From positions 1,302,001 to 1,366,000 of the forward strand of contig CAWCEV010000006.1 of NCBI GenBank assembly GCA_963794655.1: 64,000 nucleotides of DNA, written 5' to 3'. Shown here piece after piece: positions 61,925 to 64,000 of the stretch (its first letter is position 1; every line of letters starts with the position of its first letter). The DNA is from Roseiarcus sp963794655. Lineage in GTDB: Bacteria > Pseudomonadota > Alphaproteobacteria > Rhizobiales > Beijerinckiaceae. The translations under genes and the position numbers were made by a program. The notes under the pieces were generated by a model, which searched no databases, had not been told where the DNA came from, and saw only the letters and a program-made list of their open reading frames with translations.

Positions 61925-63412
61925 CTATTCTGGGCCTTGCCGCAGTGAGTCACTCGCGCTCCCAGCCGCAGCCATCGCCAGCGCCCAGTTTTGGCCATCG
62001 CGTCTGTCAGTTTCCACTGATTCCGCTTCAGCAACGTGTGAGCCCCTGTATCGGTCTCCAAAAAGCACAGTCCAAACGGTGCGCAAGATGATGCGTATGT
62101 CGAGCCAAACAGTCGCATTCCGGACATACCACTCGTCCAGCACGCCCTTTTCTTCCGCCGTAATTTCCCTGCCGCCGTTAATCTGCGCCCAGCCCGTAAC
62201 TCCGGGCTTCACCTGTAAGCGCAATTGACTTTCTTCCGGCTGATCGATCGGCAGCAATGGACGAGGGCCGACGAAGGACATGTCACCAGTGAAGACGTTC
62301 CACAGCTGAAGTAGTTCGTCGAGGCGCAGTCGCCGCAAAAATGACCCGAAACGTGACGCTCGTTGACTCTCTTCGACAAAGTTGCCTAGCCGATCGTAGG
62401 GAGCCCGGAGTGTACGAAACTTATAGATTAGAAACGGCCGCCCCTGGCATCCAAGGCGCTTTTGCCAGAAAATGATCGGCCAACCGAGATCAATTAGTAC
62501 CCCAAGCACGATTAGCATTGCGACCGGAGAAATTGCCATTGCTATCGCCGCGGATAGCAGGAGATCAAAAGCCCTCTTGGCAAACTGGTAGTTGCTGGGC
62601 TGGCCTGCGCTTTCTTCATCCTGTTCCGCCGGTTCTCTAAGCTCAAATCCCACAACATCACTAAGATAGCTTGACGCAACCCCGGCTGAATCGCAATATT
62701 CCTCGATCTCTTGGTACTCACGTTCCTTGGGCCGATTTTCGCAGATCAAAACTCGAGCTATATCGACGCCATGTACTTTGTACTCTCTAAGGGCCCGTGC
62801 AATTGCGGATGGTGGACCAATTATGGGATGACCGAGTAAAGCTCGACCAAAAAGTCTGGGATTTCGGTCAAGGATCGCGACAATATTTGTCCGGTCGACA
62901 TCGAAGGCATCCAACATCTTTAAGTAAGAGAAGGCAAAATCATTCGCGCCAACCAATAAGGTGTGTGTCTCCGACGAATAATTCTTCACCCGGCCACCGG
63001 CGAATCCGCGTCGCCTCATCGCGAGCGCGCGGCCTCCCAACATGAGCGAGCACAGTACAAGCAGCTGGATCACGGGCAGGGATCGGGGAACGTAGCTCAA
63101 CCGATCGAGCGAAAAGGCGGCGACCGCAGTCAAGGCCGTTGCCGCGAGCGATGCTGCGAGGACGGAGCGCACCTCTCGCGCCGAAAGATGGTCGCGGAGG
63201 CTTTTGCCCAAGTGAAACGCAATCACCATCAGCAATCCGGCGCCAGACCCGATTAGGCAGTAGACGACTGCCGATCCAACCTGGGGCGCAAAGAACAAAG
63301 TCGGATCCCGAAGCACCATCGCGACTGGGCCGGCGGCGAAGACGCTGCACACGTCGATGGTCCGAAGGAACCGGTGCATGCTCTCGTTGGAAGTAGGCGT
63401 GCGGACTTTCAT
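61925..63412 (-). CDS. EPS biosynthesis polyprenyl glycosylphosphotransferase (initiating sugar transferase)
   Basis: 495 aa from ATG 63412; the frame is open to 63607 but that extension has no matching sequence. Four N-terminal membrane helices (residues about 12-125) are followed by a CoA-binding-like domain (TLLVGANDFAFSYLKMLDAF, VAILDRNPRLFGRALLGHPI), one more helix (about 285-310), and the C-terminal sugar transferase. The last has FWQKRLGCQGRPFLIYKFRT, LRRLRLDELLQLWNVFTGDM, SFVGPRPLLPIDQP, VKPGVTGWAQINGGREI and WLDIRIILRTVWTVLFGD. It attaches the first sugar-1-phosphate to undecaprenyl phosphate (WcaJ/PssY type). A remnant of a second such enzyme is at 10186. Confidence 0.9.
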   Translation of the reverse strand: MKVRTPTSNESMHRFLRTIDVCSVFAAGPVAMVLRDPTLFFAPQVGSAVVYCLIGSGAGLLMVIAFHLGKSLRDHLSAREVRSVLAASLAATALTAVAAFSLDRLSYVPRSLPVIQLLVLCSLMLGGRALAMRRRGFAGGRVKNYSSETHTLLVGANDFAFSYLKMLDAFDVDRTNIVAILDRNPRLFGRALLGHPIIGPPSAIARALREYKVHGVDIARVLICENRPKEREYQEIEEYCDSAGVASSYLSDVVGFELREPAEQDEESAGQPSNYQFAKRAFDLLLSAAIAMAISPVAMLIVLGVLIDLGWPIIFWQKRLGCQGRPFLIYKFRTLRAPYDRLGNFVEESQRASRFGSFLRRLRLDELLQLWNVFTGDMSFVGPRPLLPIDQPEESQLRLQVKPGVTGWAQINGGREITAEEKGVLDEWYVRNATVWLDIRIILRTVWTVLFGDRYRGSHVAEAESVETDRRDGQNWALAMAAAGSASDSLRQGPE

Positions 63413-63713
63413 GCCGCATCCATCCGCCGGTTCAATGAGCGCAAGCCTTCTTTTTTGGAAGCCGAAGACAGCTGTTTTGCCCGTCGACCTGGGAAAAACG
63501 CCGCAGCGGCGTCCGGTGGTTTTGGCGGCGGCCGATCCCTCCGGCAGCGTTCGCCTTGTTGAGGTTGGATTTTTCTCCGCGAAAAGCTTAGGGACCGCAC
63601 TGGGCAAAATTCTTCGACATTCTGCCCTGACGGAAATTGACGCGGGTAGCGTCTTCGTTCCTTGGGTAAAGAAACGGGCTCTCCGCCGAGCACGGGTCGC
63701 GCTCCTTGCCCTG
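63413..63713. other. Region upstream of the sugar transferase
   Basis: About 300 bases between the start of the sugar transferase and the stop of the next minus-strand frame; should contain the promoter. No separate gene recognised. Confidence 0.4.
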
Positions 63714-63983
63714 CTACGGGCTTACAGGGGCGGGTTGTTCGCCTGCGGTTTCGGTCGCCGCCCCTCCAACAGCAGTAGCCGCGAACACACCGCCGACAAG
63801 AGCGGCCGCTCCGACCGGTGGTGCGAACAAACCGCCGGCGAAACCTCCGGGGAAACCGCCGGCGAAACCTTCAGGGATAACTGGGTCCGATATGGCGCCC
63901 ACAGTGGCTTCCGTCACCCCGATCTGAGACTGCGAGACGGTCGCCAGCTGGTTCGGCACAAGCAGCTCCACACAACCACACAA
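63714..63983 (-). CDS. Gly/Ala-rich small protein, possibly continuing beyond the right edge
   Basis: 89 aa if started at TTG 63983; the frame remains open to base 64000, so the gene may begin outside. Residues 8-30 include VPNQLATVSQSQIGVTEATV. The middle is a run of GGFPGGFAGG-type repeats, followed by a hydrophobic Ala/Val/Gly segment. The composition suggests an exported or membrane-associated protein, but frames of this kind also arise by chance in GC-rich DNA. Two Cys lie near the start (MCGC). The family is not recognised. Confidence 0.4.
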   Translation of the reverse strand: MCGCVELLVPNQLATVSQSQIGVTEATVGAISDPVIPEGFAGGFPGGFAGGLFAPPVGAAALVGGVFAATAVGGAATETAGEQPAPVSP

Positions 63984-64000
63984 CCCTTTTTCTCGCTGCG

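Overview
The window looks like the chromosome of a GC-rich alphaproteobacterium, probably of the order Hyphomicrobiales. The evidence is high-GC codon use with GTG and TTG starts, a PEP-CTERM protein, a MaoC-phosphotransacetylase fusion, and IS3, IS21, IS110 and IS630 types common in that group. No rRNA, tRNA or single-copy marker is present, so a genus cannot be named. No CRISPR array was found.

Layout. (1) 1-7 kb is ordinary chromosome: the 5' part of a polyphosphate kinase 2 gene, a MaoC/phosphate acetyltransferase fusion, a divergent two-domain kinase-like protein, a small secreted protein, a radC remnant and a CHASE2 adenylate/guanylate cyclase. (2) 7-10.2 kb holds an IS3 remnant and a phage-type recombination module: an HTH regulator divergent from a YqaJ-like nuclease and an ERF annealing protein with a C-terminal HNH-like domain. 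(3) From 10.2 kb to the right end is a large exopolysaccharide (EPS) locus cut up by mobile DNA. It encodes initiation (a polyprenyl glycosylphosphotransferase at 62-63.4 kb and a remnant of a second one at 10.2 kb), precursor synthesis (nucleotide-sugar dehydrogenase, UDP-glucuronate-type epimerase), six intact glycosyltransferases, O-antigen-ligase-like and EpsG-like membrane polymerases, a Wzm/Wzt ABC exporter with a Wzt carbohydrate-binding tail, and modification enzymes (hexapeptide acetyltransferase, OpgC-like acyltransferase, FemAB-like aminoacyl/acyl transferase, SAM methyltransferase, asparagine-synthase-type amidotransferase). It also has regulators (a CpsB/YwqE-type PHP tyrosine phosphatase, a NusG/RfaH-like antiterminator) and a large secreted DUF4838-type protein.

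Inside the locus, 14.1-18.2 kb carries an unusual set: an HPr-kinase-like protein, a PqqD-domain protein whose C-terminus is a Tat-like signal followed by a six-cysteine knottin-like tail, and a PF14907-type nucleotidyltransferase. Kinase, PqqD/RRE and nucleotidyltransferase partners are known from lasso-peptide and related peptide-modification clusters. Here they sit among EPS and PEP-CTERM genes, with no separate precursor or B2-type protease visible. I rate this the most interesting system in the window.

The locus is also heavily rearranged. Two 1251-bp IS3 copies lie in inverted orientation (12.6 and 38.8 kb), as do two 1146-bp IS630 copies (15.5 and 51.1 kb). An IS21 element sits inside an IS110 transposase gene, and a group II intron 3' end with domain V sits next to a glycosyltransferase fragment. 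Broken copies of opgC, asnB, tviB, a group 4 glycosyltransferase, the sugar transferase and the HNH domain each have an intact relative elsewhere in the window. This suggests that two related EPS clusters were merged and partly deleted. Gene calls come from translated sequence and motif recognition only; exact sugar specificities are not claimed.
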